Below are positions 7,943-15,532 of a DNA stretch of 64,000 bases, one piece after another; the first letter of the stretch is position 1; the number at the start of each line of letters is the position of its first letter. The DNA is from Bacillota bacterium (GTDB taxonomy: Bacteria; Bacillota; SHA-98; Ch115), in assembly GCA_013178415.1 (NCBI GenBank), contig JABLXA010000015.1:1-64000 (forward strand), in the 5' to 3' direction. The translations under genes were made by a program, and so were the position numbers. A model generated the notes under the pieces. It did no database searches. It saw only the letters and a list, made by a program, of their open reading frames with translations, and was not told the DNA's origin.

Positions 7943-9901
7943 ATGGAGGAACATCACAATTATGATGCGCGGCATATGGATTCGCATCCGACCCCGGAAG
8001 AAGAGCCTGGCGAAGATATGGCGCCTGATAGAGAGTCAATCAGAAGGGTGGTCACCCTCGTCGGCGCTCCGGCTTTGCTCTTCATACTAGGGATAATATT
8101 TCAGACGGATCTTCACGACACACCCCATGCCTGGGCTGAGTATGCGGTATTCCTCGCAGCGTATTTCCTCGCTGGTGGAAGCATAGTCTGGACCGCTATA
8201 AGAAACCTCCTTCGGGGAGAGTTCTTCGATGAGAACTTCCTGATGACAGTTGCAACTGCCGGAGCGATAGCTATCCATCAAATGTCCGAGGCCGTAGGAG
8301 TTATGCTCTTTTACCGTATTGGAGAATTCTTTCAGGATTTGGCCATCGGCCGCTCAAGGCGTTCCATAGAGGCATTGACGGATATCCGACCTGACTATGC
8401 CAATTTGAAGGTGGGCGACGATGTAAGGCAGGTTTTCGCGAAGGATGTTGAGGTCGGTCAGATCATCGTTGTCAAGCCCGGCGAACGAATTCCGCTTGAT
8501 GGACGCATTGTACAAGGGACGTCCTTTGTAGACACATCAGCATTGACTGGCGAGTCAGTGCCAAAGAAAGTTGAAGCCAATGAGACGGTATTGAGCGGGA
8601 TGGTAAACGGCGATGGGCTTCTGGAGATAAAGGTTGAAAAGGGGTATGCTGGTTCCTCCATATCTAGGATTCTCGATCTTGTCCAGAACGCCAGCGCTCG
8701 AAAAGCAAAGACCGAGCAATTCATAACGAAATTCTCGCGATATTACACACCTATAGTCACCTTTGGAGCTGTGGGGCTTGCCATCATCCCGCCTTTGATC
8801 ATCCCGGGGGCGTCCTTTGAGACATGGATCTATAGAGCGCTTATACTCCTTGTCATCTCTTGCCCTTGTGCCCTTGTAGTCTCAATCCCCCTTGGATATT
8901 TCGCAGGCCTCGGCAGTATTTCACGACACGGCATTCTTGTAAAGGGCGCGAATTTCCTCGAAGCCCTCACAGAGCTCCATACAGTCGTGTTTGATAAGAC
9001 TGGCACTCTCACAAAGGGCGTATTCCGGGTCATAGATGTGATGACGCGAAATGGCTTTTCGAGGGATGAGCTCCTCAGGTACGCGGCGCTGGCTGAAGTG
9101 AATTCAAATCATCCTATCGCGAAATCTATCATTGAAGCCTATGGCCGTGGAGTTGAGGCGAACAAGGTGGCTGAATACCAGGAGATCTCGGGCCACGGCA
9201 TTAGAGCCAGGGTGAATGGGGATGAGGTCATAGCCGGAAATGATCGCTTGATGCACAGAGAGGATATCGAGCATGATTCATGCGATGTAGCGGGCACTGT
9301 CGTATATGTGGCTGTAAATCGCGTCTTTGCCGGGTATATCATAATCTCAGATGAAATCAAGCCTGATGCGGTGGCTGCCATTCAGGCTCTCAGGGAGTTG
9401 AGGGTCAAGAGAATAATGATGCTGACAGGCGATGACCAGGCTGTCGCTGAAAAAGTGGCAGAACGGCTCGGGCTGGATGGGTACTTTGCGGAGCTTTTAC
9501 CTGAGGATAAGGTGAAGAAACTAGAAGATCTGGAGTCAACATTAAATCGCAGAGATGGACAGAAGCTCGCCTTTGTGGGCGATGGTATCAATGACGCGCC
9601 TGTTATTATGAGGGCAGATGTAGGAATCGCAATGGGCGGATTAAGTTCGGACGCTGCCATCGAGGCCGCCGATGTGGTGCTTATGGAGGGTATGCCGTCG
9701 AGGCTTGGAGCGGCCATCAAGATTGCGCGTTTCACCAAGAGGATAGTAATCCAGAATATTTCCCTTGCCCTGGCAGTCAAAATGGCTTTCATCGCTCTCG
9801 GGGCTATAGGTGTGGCTACCATGTGGGAGGCTGTATTCGCTGATGTTGGCGTTGCCATATTGGCGATTTTGAATTCTACCAGGGCTCTGGGGAAAGCGTA
9901 G
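7943..9901 (+). CDS. Zn/Cd/Pb-exporting P1B-type ATPase
   Basis: A 652-residue heavy-metal P-type ATPase (ZntA/CadA class). Motifs are TGES near residue 201, the transmembrane CPC near 305, the phosphorylation site DKTGTLT near 351, the HP motif in NSNHPIAK, and GDGINDAP near 546. Lys in the seventh and Asp in the eighth membrane segment fit the P1B-2 (Zn, Cd, Pb) type. There is no ferredoxin-like metal-binding domain; instead the N-terminus is His-rich (HHNYDARHMDSH). It lies 18 bases after the repressor gene and should share its metal-induced transcript. Confidence 0.92.
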   Translation: MEEHHNYDARHMDSHPTPEEEPGEDMAPDRESIRRVVTLVGAPALLFILGIIFQTDLHDTPHAWAEYAVFLAAYFLAGGSIVWTAIRNLLRGEFFDENFLMTVATAGAIAIHQMSEAVGVMLFYRIGEFFQDLAIGRSRRSIEALTDIRPDYANLKVGDDVRQVFAKDVEVGQIIVVKPGERIPLDGRIVQGTSFVDTSALTGESVPKKVEANETVLSGMVNGDGLLEIKVEKGYAGSSISRILDLVQNASARKAKTEQFITKFSRYYTPIVTFGAVGLAIIPPLIIPGASFETWIYRALILLVISCPCALVVSIPLGYFAGLGSISRHGILVKGANFLEALTELHTVVFDKTGTLTKGVFRVIDVMTRNGFSRDELLRYAALAEVNSNHPIAKSIIEAYGRGVEANKVAEYQEISGHGIRARVNGDEVIAGNDRLMHREDIEHDSCDVAGTVVYVAVNRVFAGYIIISDEIKPDAVAAIQALRELRVKRIMMLTGDDQAVAEKVAERLGLDGYFAELLPEDKVKKLEDLESTLNRRDGQKLAFVGDGINDAPVIMRADVGIAMGGLSSDAAIEAADVVLMEGMPSRLGAAIKIARFTKRIVIQNISLALAVKMAFIALGAIGVATMWEAVFADVGVAILAILNSTRALGKA

Positions 9902-9971
9902 AAGTTAGAATAAATAGTGGAGACCCTTTGAAGGAATTCCACATTTCATAGAGAATGAATAGTCTGAAGAG

Positions 9972-10018
9972 TGCCTGATCATCGATCCAGATTCTATCGA
10001 TGGTCAGGCGCCTGTCGT
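9972..10018 (+). terminator. Terminator-like hairpin after the metal ATPase gene
   Basis: A 15-bp stem (9972-9986 with 9996-10010, two G-T pairs) with a nine-base loop, 70 bases after the stop. The following tract is only weakly T-rich (CCTGTCGTTT). The rest of 9902-10262 has the palindrome at 10084 and a weak promoter (TTGCAT 10121, TAATGA 10143) but no gene. Confidence 0.6.
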
Positions 10019-10083
10019 TTCTATGAGGATTCGACAAAAGCAGCTAGGGCTCGACTGCGAATACATATTGAAAGCACGAACCT

Positions 10084-10100
10084 ATATTTTCTGAAAATAT
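10084..10100. promoter_or_regulatory. 17-bp perfect palindrome upstream of the sigma-54 activator
   Basis: ATATTTTCTGAAAATAT, two 8-bp arms around one base. It lies just upstream of the weak promoter for the activator gene and is a plausible operator. No binding protein can be named. Confidence 0.35.
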
Positions 10101-10262
10101 CCTAATACTCTGCGCTCGAATTGCATTTTCCCAGACATTTTCTAATGAGAGGGGGAATAGAATATAGCATCTTTGTGTTCTAGAAGCTATGCCAACTGCA
10201 TAGGCTTATGAAGTGACCAATGCTAATCAGGCCAGCGGACGATAGGGGGTGGGGTCGTAACG

Positions 10263-11288
10263 ATGGCTCTGGAATCTTGGGCCGTGTATGGGGCGTGCAC
10301 TCCCAGTAGAAAAGGGGTGCACGACCGAATGTCGTTTGAGCACATACTAGGTTCTAGTCAATTGATCATGGAAGCCAAGAGGCTTGCGCAATTTGCGTCA
10401 AGAGGCGATTCCAGCGTTCTTCTCCTTGGTGAAAGTGGCTGTGGTAAAGAGGTATTTGCAAGGACAATCCACTATGAAAGTAAGCGTGGGAACCATCCGT
10501 TCATAGCTGTGAATTGCGCTGCCATTCCAGATGCTCTTATGGAGTCTGAACTGTTTGGATACGTGGAAGGCGCTTTTACAGGGGCTGTGAGAGGAGGCAA
10601 ACCAGGGAAGTTTGAGTTGGCCAATGGCGGCACTATTTTCCTTGACGAGATCGGCGACATGTCCATGCCACTTCAGGCGAAAATGTTGAGGGTCCTGCAG
10701 GAAAGGGTTGTGGAACGAGTAGGCGATACAAAAGTCATCCCTGTGGATGTTCGCGTTATTGCCGCGACCAATAAGGACCTCTTGACATTGGTGGAGCGAG
10801 GTCGTTTCAGGCAGGATCTGTTTTATCGTTTAGATGTGATCTCCATCAAGATTCCACCTTTACGGGAACGTCCGGAAGATATACCGGCGATTGCAAATGG
10901 TTTGCTCCAGCATCTCAATCGAATATGCGGCACGCATGTCCAGAAGATCGCGTCTGATGTGTTGAAGATATTCGCTCACTATGAGTGGCCGGGCAATATA
11001 AGGGAGCTCGAAAACGTGCTGGAATATGCTTTGAACTTTGTAGAGGCTGATGAGGTAAAGGTATGCCATCTGCCTCCGCGTTTCTCGCAGATCTCGCAAC
11101 GGGTGGTACCGCCAAGATCTGGAGCCTCCTCCCGGAAGACACTGATGGAATTTCTCTCAGAGTTTGAGCGGGAACTCATTCGAGATGCCCTCAAGGCCTG
11201 CGGCGATAACCGCGTGCTGGCAGCAAAGCGCCTAGGAATATCTCGATCCGCGCTTTATAAGAAGATGGCGAAGTATTCAATGGAATAG
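10263..11288 (+). CDS. Sigma-54-dependent transcriptional activator lacking a sensor domain
   Basis: A 341-residue bacterial enhancer-binding protein. The AAA+ domain has Walker A GESGCGKE near residue 55, the sigma-54 contact loop GAFTGA near 102 and Walker B IFLDEIGD; a Fis-type helix-turn-helix ends the protein. No receiver, PAS or GAF domain precedes the ATPase, as in PspF and similar regulators, so activity is probably controlled by a partner or by its own level. A match to the -24/-12 consensus lies 425 bases downstream, ahead of the Fap-like genes, making those genes its likely target. A shorter start at 10329 is also possible. Confidence 0.9.
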   Translation: MALESWAVYGACTPSRKGVHDRMSFEHILGSSQLIMEAKRLAQFASRGDSSVLLLGESGCGKEVFARTIHYESKRGNHPFIAVNCAAIPDALMESELFGYVEGAFTGAVRGGKPGKFELANGGTIFLDEIGDMSMPLQAKMLRVLQERVVERVGDTKVIPVDVRVIAATNKDLLTLVERGRFRQDLFYRLDVISIKIPPLRERPEDIPAIANGLLQHLNRICGTHVQKIASDVLKIFAHYEWPGNIRELENVLEYALNFVEADEVKVCHLPPRFSQISQRVVPPRSGASSRKTLMEFLSEFERELIRDALKACGDNRVLAAKRLGISRSALYKKMAKYSME

Positions 11289-11342
11289 TCGCGGTGCCAT
11301 AGATTCGCCCATTCTCCCATATTTCATTAAGGATGAACATCT

Positions 11343-11388
11343 GCCCCTATTTAACGAATCCCTCCGGTGAATAGGGGCGATTTCTTTT
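11343..11388 (+). terminator. Rho-independent terminator after the activator gene
   Basis: GCCCCTATT and AATAGGGGC form a perfect 9-bp stem around an 18-base loop, followed by GATTTCTTTT. It separates the activator from the downstream sigma-54 transcript. Confidence 0.75.
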
Positions 11389-11613
11389 GCATCATGTTCG
11401 TTGCGGCGGATTTCTTTGTCTCTCAGGCGCCGGCCCAGCGGGCATGACCAATGCACCGAGACGAGGCGACGAAATCCACAGCGTTCGCCTTTGATATTTC
11501 AGGAGTCCATGGATTGATACACTGATAAAAGACGTGGACATAGGGATAACTCCTTGGGATCCTGCCGCAGTCTCGGTCTCCTCTTATCATCCCTCAGTAT
11601 CCCTTCATTCATA

Positions 11614-11631
11614 TGTCTGAGATTGTTGACA
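11614..11631. promoter_or_regulatory. Candidate activator-binding dyad (UAS)
   Basis: TGTC-N10-GACA lies about 85-100 bases upstream of the -24 box, the usual range for enhancer-binding protein sites. Related TGTCTCTCA words occur near 11418 and 11681. The assignment rests on position and symmetry only. Confidence 0.35.
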
Positions 11632-11712
11632 CCATTTTCTGCAATCCGCTTTACTCAATTCCTAAGATGCATGTCTCTCAAAGAATCCAGCCTGCAAGAC
11701 CAAATGACGATT

Positions 11713-11729
11713 CTGGCACGGCCCTTGCA
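11713..11729 (+). promoter_or_regulatory. Consensus sigma-54 promoter
   Basis: CTGGCACGGCCCTTGCA matches the -24/-12 consensus YTGGCACG-N4-TTGCW at every defined position. Transcription would start near 11741 and run into the Fap-like genes. A gene for a sigma-54 activator lies just upstream on the same strand. Confidence 0.8.
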
Positions 11730-11800
11730 CATTACTGGATGTCGAGCGCGTGAGGCAATGTCTCAGATGACTTGCGCGCTCCACAGGAATTGATGCCCCC

Positions 11801-11855
11801 GCATCACGAAATGTGATGCCCCATACACGGTCGGGCCGGAAATGTCACCGGCCCG
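11801..11855 (+). other. Two strong hairpins in the sigma-54 transcript leader
   Basis: GCATCAC-gaaat-GTGATGC (11801-11819) and CGGGCCGG-N8-CCGGCCCG (11832-11855) are perfect stems 60-115 bases after the predicted start site. They could stabilise or attenuate the long leader. No T-tract follows, so they are not ordinary terminators. Confidence 0.5.
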
Positions 11856-12154
11856 TCCAAACTGGCAGATAGGTTTGGAGCTGCGCGGGGAAGTGGTTCA
11901 AAAGAAGGCGTATTCCTTGATGGTGACCTGGATCCGATGGCCCCGGAGGATTACAGGGCCAGCGCCTATGATTCAATCATTACCGGGTGATGAATGGGCC
12001 CATACCTGGCAAGAATCCCATCTTAGAGCTCGAGATGGATGTTTGGATTGAGCAAGGCTCTGATGGCCTCACAGATCCCCAGGTGATCGCCGGAAAACTC
12101 AGAAGTCTCTACCCGGGATATGGCTTCTTAAGAATGCTCCTCGTGCGGCCCTGA
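11820..12154 (+). pseudogene. Two short reading frames that look like one frameshifted, unrecognised gene
   Basis: One frame stays open to a TGA at 11988-11990 and contains EGVFLDGDLDPMAPEDY. A second frame starts at the overlapping ATG (11990) and runs to 12154, containing LELEMDVWIEQGSDG and KLRSLYPGYGF. Both have protein-like composition, and together they suggest a broken gene, or two tiny coupled genes. I do not recognise the family. The region lies in the leader of the Fap-like operon. Confidence 0.3.
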
Positions 12155-12179
12155 TTAAAACAGGAGGTGCAACTACATA

Positions 12180-12623
12180 ATGAAGAGGATCCTTATCGTT
12201 GTTCTCGCCGCTCTTGCGGCCATGATGGTGGCTCTCCCGGTAGCGGCCTCGACACAGGGTGCAATAGCTTTTCTGTATGAGCCATACAGCTGGGATTGGT
12301 ATGATGTAAGATATGACCTGCTCGATGAGAATGCGTTCCAGAATGCGGCAGGCATCACGACAGTCCAGCTCTCAACTGGTAATGGTAACGTGCTTCAAGG
12401 GAACACCCGCATAGCCCTTGCCAACGCCGATGTGGATGATCTTGTCAGCACGATGGTTGAGGTAGTATATCCGGACTCGGAGGATGAATATTACGAAAGA
12501 TACGATCTCGTTACCGGGAATGTGTTCCAGAATGTCGCCGGGATCACTACTGTCCAGATGAGCTCCGGCAATGGAAACGCGTTACAGGCTAATGTGAATA
12601 TCGAAGTAAAGCCCTGGTATTAA
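12180..12623 (+). CDS. Secreted amyloid-repeat protein, Fap-like subunit
   Basis: A 147-residue exported protein with an N-terminal signal peptide (about residues 1-23). Two imperfect repeats lie at residues 51-80 and 114-142, each following the pattern N-x-F-Q-N-x-A-G-I-T-T-V-Q-x-S-x-G-N-G-N-x-x-Q-x-N. This matches, as I recall it, the Asn/Gln-rich repeat of Pseudomonas FapB/FapC functional amyloid. An acidic, Tyr-rich linker separates the repeats. Neighbours encode a C39 peptidase and a beta-barrel, as in fap operons. AGGAGG at 12162-12167 precedes the ATG. Fibre formation is inferred, not shown. Confidence 0.7.
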   Translation: MKRILIVVLAALAAMMVALPVAASTQGAIAFLYEPYSWDWYDVRYDLLDENAFQNAAGITTVQLSTGNGNVLQGNTRIALANADVDDLVSTMVEVVYPDSEDEYYERYDLVTGNVFQNVAGITTVQMSSGNGNALQANVNIEVKPWY

Positions 12624-12633
12624 AGAGGCCATC

Positions 12634-12661
12634 GGCAAGGCGGGAAGCATCCCGCCTTGCC
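12634..12661 (+). terminator. Intercistronic 12-bp hairpin
   Basis: GGCAAGGCGGGA-agca-TCCCGCCTTGCC is a perfect stem right after the amyloid-subunit gene, with almost no T-tract. It would protect or partly terminate the upstream message, giving more structural subunit than protease. Confidence 0.6.
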
Positions 12662-12680
12662 ATATTGGTGAGGGAAGCTT

Positions 12681-12699
12681 CCCTCCAGAAGGGAGGGGG
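12681..12699 (+). promoter_or_regulatory. Ribosome site of the C39 peptidase gene inside a hairpin
   Basis: CCCTCC-agaa-GGGAGG places the Shine-Dalgarno sequence GGGAGGGGG of the next gene in the 3' arm of a tetraloop hairpin. This should lower its translation unless ribosomes or a ligand open the stem. Confidence 0.45.
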
Positions 12700-12704
12700 T
12701 ATCA

Positions 12705-13433
12705 ATGACTATTCTGAAGAGACATGGCCCGCGACGTTTTATCTATGGCATCTCTATGGCATTTTTCCTTTTCACCCTTTCCGTATATACTGGGGCAGCC
12801 TGCGCGGGGGAAATCTCTTTTAACAGCGCTCTATCCGGAGTAAAATTCAGGACCCAGGTCGAAAGCGCGGCGGAGTTGCAGCTTAAAGACGTGGTAAGAC
12901 AGAAACTTGATATAAGTTGCGGTTCCGCCGCCTTGGCCACGATACTGAGATTCTACTATGGCGACATAGTATCTGAAGATGAAATAATCAATGAAATGGT
13001 AAATGGAAGGACAAGGGAAGAGATCGTACAGGGCAAAGGATTTTCGCTGCTGGAACTCAAAAAGGCCGCTGAAAAATTGGGATATAAGGCCCATGGGCTC
13101 AAAGGAAATATCGAGGCTCTTAAGTATATTCGGGTCCCGGTCATCGTCCTGCTTGACTCTGATAAGTTCCCACATTTTGTTGTTGCGAGGGGTGTAGTTG
13201 ATGGAAGGGTGGCCCTGGCAGATCCGGCTGTAGGCAATATAACCATTGGGATAGAGGATTTCCTATCGCGATGGAATGGGGTGTTCCTGGCCATAGAAGG
13301 TAATGGCAAGGGAACTCAAAACGACTTTGCGGTCGAACAGTATATGCCTCCGATCGCTCCTGGTTCCGGAACTGTCAACAGGTTCCTTGAATCCAGTCTG
13401 AAGAATTACCCGTTTGATCCGATGGAGTTTTAG
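12705..13433 (+). CDS. Secreted C39-family cysteine peptidase, FapD-like
   Basis: A 242-residue protein with a signal peptide ending near residue 34. The papain-like C39 core carries Gln66, Cys72 (in ISCGSAALAT), His157 (FPHFV) and Asp173 (LADPA), the expected order of oxyanion Gln and catalytic triad. C39 enzymes cut after double-glycine leaders; in fap operons the homologous FapD is needed for fibre export. Unlike bacteriocin exporters there is no ABC transporter fused to it. A protein with a double-glycine-like leader is encoded 84 bases downstream, which is a candidate substrate. Confidence 0.82.
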   Translation: MTILKRHGPRRFIYGISMAFFLFTLSVYTGAACAGEISFNSALSGVKFRTQVESAAELQLKDVVRQKLDISCGSAALATILRFYYGDIVSEDEIINEMVNGRTREEIVQGKGFSLLELKKAAEKLGYKAHGLKGNIEALKYIRVPVIVLLDSDKFPHFVVARGVVDGRVALADPAVGNITIGIEDFLSRWNGVFLAIEGNGKGTQNDFAVEQYMPPIAPGSGTVNRFLESSLKNYPFDPMEF

Positions 13434-13517
13434 AGAAAGGATATCTGTTGCATCGAGAAGAGATACTTCGCCGGGCAAGAAATTCGGCGCAATGATTTAT
13501 GAAGGAGGTCGGTTAGA

Positions 13518-13868
13518 TTGAAGAATCTCCTAATAATGGCGGTAGTCCCGATATTCCTTGTGACTATTTTTCTGATATCCCCTGTGGCGTTAGCATTCGC
13601 TTCCGGCTGTATACAAGTGTCGGAAGATGAGCTTTCCGGTATCGCGGGGATGGGCGCGAGGGATATCGCTATTGTCCCCTGCGATTCGGGAATAAGTTTT
13701 ACCTATAGCGAGATATCAGGCAATGCTTTTCAGAACGCTTCGGGGATCATCATAGTCACACCTGTGCCAGGTAATGGGAATACGATTTCATACCTTATAG
13801 ATTTTGATGTCACCATATATATGGTGACTATCAATGGAGATACAGTTGTCAATCTCAACATATACTGA
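13518..13868 (+). CDS. Small secreted protein with leader-like motif and one Fap-type repeat
   Basis: A 116-residue protein. After a signal peptide (about residues 1-28) comes SEDELSGIAGMG at residues 35-46, close to the C39 double-glycine leader pattern LSxxELxxIxGG with GM in place of GG. One amyloid-type repeat (GNAFQNASGI ... PGNGN) lies at residues 68-89. Two Cys (31, 55) could form a disulfide. It may be a nucleator or minor subunit beside the two-repeat protein at 12180. The start is TTG at 13518, supported by GAAGGAGGTC seven bases upstream. Confidence 0.65.
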   Translation: MKNLLIMAVVPIFLVTIFLISPVALAFASGCIQVSEDELSGIAGMGARDIAIVPCDSGISFTYSEISGNAFQNASGIIIVTPVPGNGNTISYLIDFDVTIYMVTINGDTVVNLNIY

Positions 13869-14001
13869 GTCACAAAACCACCCCGATGCCATAGATGATA
13901 AGAGGAATTGGGGCTTGGGGCCCGGTCGTCGAAATTATCACTTCGATGAAACAAGTCCGAAGATTCCGGTTGAGCCAATTTTCTTGAAGGGAGAACAAGA
14001 T

Positions 14002-14940
14002 ATGAGGAGGACGGCCCCATTTTGGCTTACTGTCGTTATTTGTCTGGCATGCGCATGTTCCTTGGCGCCAGCGGTTCTTGCGGATGAGCCCGAGTCTCTG
14101 ACATTGACTCCGCCAAATGAAACTGAAGTTGAGCTGGGATTCCTCTATTCACATTTCTCAAAGAATCGCCTTGTCGTGAATGGCTATAGTTTCTATGATG
14201 TGATCATCATCGGCCGTCTTCAAGTAGATGAGGTAAGAAGAGAGATCATAATCCCTTCAGTTACGCTCAGGTATGGCTTATCCCCAAAGGTCAATGTTGA
14301 GGCTATGATCCCGTTGAGGTATAGGATAGACAATACTCTCAAATATGGAAGTCAGCAGGGCCAGATGGGATTGCCCACCGAAGAGACATATAGCGCAGTC
14401 GGGCTCGGCGATATAGAACTGGCATTGAACTTTGACACGAGGCTCGGGAGTAAGGATGGCACGCCGTTCATCACCACATTCGGTGTAAAGACGGCCACTG
14501 GCATTGATCTGTACAGCGTTTCCAATGATCAGGTTCCATTGGGGACAGGACATTGGGGAGCAAGGCTCGGTTTTGCCACAATGAGAAGATTAGACCCCGT
14601 TGTTGTTTTTGGGGGAGTCAGTTATTTCTGGAACATAGCAAGAGATGTTAAGGGGTATGGCACAGTGGATCCCGGCGATACGATCCAGTATTCGCTGGGT
14701 ATAGCATACGCTCTGAGTCAGAGATTTTCGTTGAACGCGAGAGTTGAGCAGTCCTTTACCGGCAAAACTATCAAAGATGGGGTGGGGCAATCAGGCTCCG
14801 ATATGAACGCAGCCACTCTCTACCTTGGCGTAAGTTACGTGACTCAAAAGGGAAATGCCCTGGACTTTACGGTGGGTTCAGGACTTACAGAGGATTCCCC
14901 TGATCTGACCGTGAAAATCGGATGGCCAATAAAGTTCTAG
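14002..14940 (+). CDS. Outer-membrane beta-barrel, FapF/transporter-like
   Basis: A 312-residue protein with a signal peptide (cleavage after VLADE is plausible near residue 27). Alternating amphipathic strands cover most of the chain, and it ends in Phe, as barrels inserted by the Bam complex do. It resembles the phenol-degradation-type transporter barrels to which FapF belongs, but lacks FapF's long periplasmic coiled coil. In the Fap model the barrel exports amyloid subunits. In this spore-former it is the main sign of an outer membrane. ATG at 14002 follows GAAGGGAG; the longer open frame overlapping the previous gene is not used. Confidence 0.72.
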   Translation: MRRTAPFWLTVVICLACACSLAPAVLADEPESLTLTPPNETEVELGFLYSHFSKNRLVVNGYSFYDVIIIGRLQVDEVRREIIIPSVTLRYGLSPKVNVEAMIPLRYRIDNTLKYGSQQGQMGLPTEETYSAVGLGDIELALNFDTRLGSKDGTPFITTFGVKTATGIDLYSVSNDQVPLGTGHWGARLGFATMRRLDPVVVFGGVSYFWNIARDVKGYGTVDPGDTIQYSLGIAYALSQRFSLNARVEQSFTGKTIKDGVGQSGSDMNAATLYLGVSYVTQKGNALDFTVGSGLTEDSPDLTVKIGWPIKF

Positions 14941-14943
14941 ATG

Positions 14944-14983
14944 AAATGACAGGAGGAGCCCTTAAGGGCTCCTCTTGTCATTT
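14944..14983 (+). terminator. Terminator of the Fap-like operon
   Basis: An 18-bp stem with a TTAA loop (14944-14961 with 14966-14983), beginning four bases after the barrel stop codon and ending in TTT. It closes the sigma-54 transcript. Confidence 0.85.
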
Positions 14984-15140
14984 CGCCCGTCGTAACCCTA
15001 GATCTAGCTATAGAATATACGGGAATGATCCTGTCCAAGGGCGGCAGTGGGATCCTCGTAATATAGTCACTCTTTGGCCCTCCCCCTGACAGGTTGTATG
15101 CCGAAACCTCATAGGTGACCTGATTGAGATGATAGGGCGA
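14984..15140 (-). pseudogene. Possible fibronectin type III fragment
   Basis: On the minus strand, after a stop near 15141, the frame contains QVTYEVSAYNLSGGGPKSD, which matches the YxVxAxN end of an Fn3 domain. No start and no flanking domain are present. It could be the last trace of a deleted surface-protein gene, or chance. Otherwise 14984-15348 holds nothing I can identify. Confidence 0.25.
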
Positions 15141-15348
15141 CTATCATGGCGGGGAGTTCGATGTATATTGCCGAAATAGACGTCTTGCAGCATGCAGCGA
15201 ATTAAGGCTATTATATATTCAAATGGAATGTCTAGATAGGCAGGTAATTTGCGCCTATATGGATGAAAATACTGGTAAGCAGGAATCTTTGCCGCGGCTG
15301 AATGTCGCCACGCGCAAGATGAGATGCAATTTGGCAGGGGGAATCGAA

Positions 15349-15531
15349 ATGCGTCATAGAGTGACCCTTATCCCCGGGGATGGGACAGGTCCAGAATTAA
15401 TGGATGTAGCAGTTAAGGTGCTTGAGGCCACCGGAGTCGAGTTTGACTGGGATGTGCAAGAGGAAAAGGCTGCGCGACGGCGGGCGCGGAAGGCTGTGAT
15501 GTGTAAGCGCGACAAGATGGAGGGGAACTGA
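15349..15531 (+). pseudogene. Truncated isocitrate/isopropylmalate dehydrogenase
   Basis: Sixty codons. The first 38 residues ([18 protein letters not shown] and the VLEATGV that follows) are the N-terminus of an NAD-dependent isocitrate dehydrogenase-type enzyme. The frame then runs into a basic stretch unrelated to the family and stops; the remaining roughly 300 residues are missing. GGCAGGGGG precedes the ATG, so a short peptide may still be made. It ends two bases before the next gene. Confidence 0.65.
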
Positions 15532-15532
15532 G

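Noticed and set aside
11554-12051. Open frames of 79 and 69 codons between the sigma-54 activator and the amyloid gene
   Set aside because: The first spans the sigma-54 promoter and neither has a ribosome site or sensible composition; better coding traces in this area lie in other frames.
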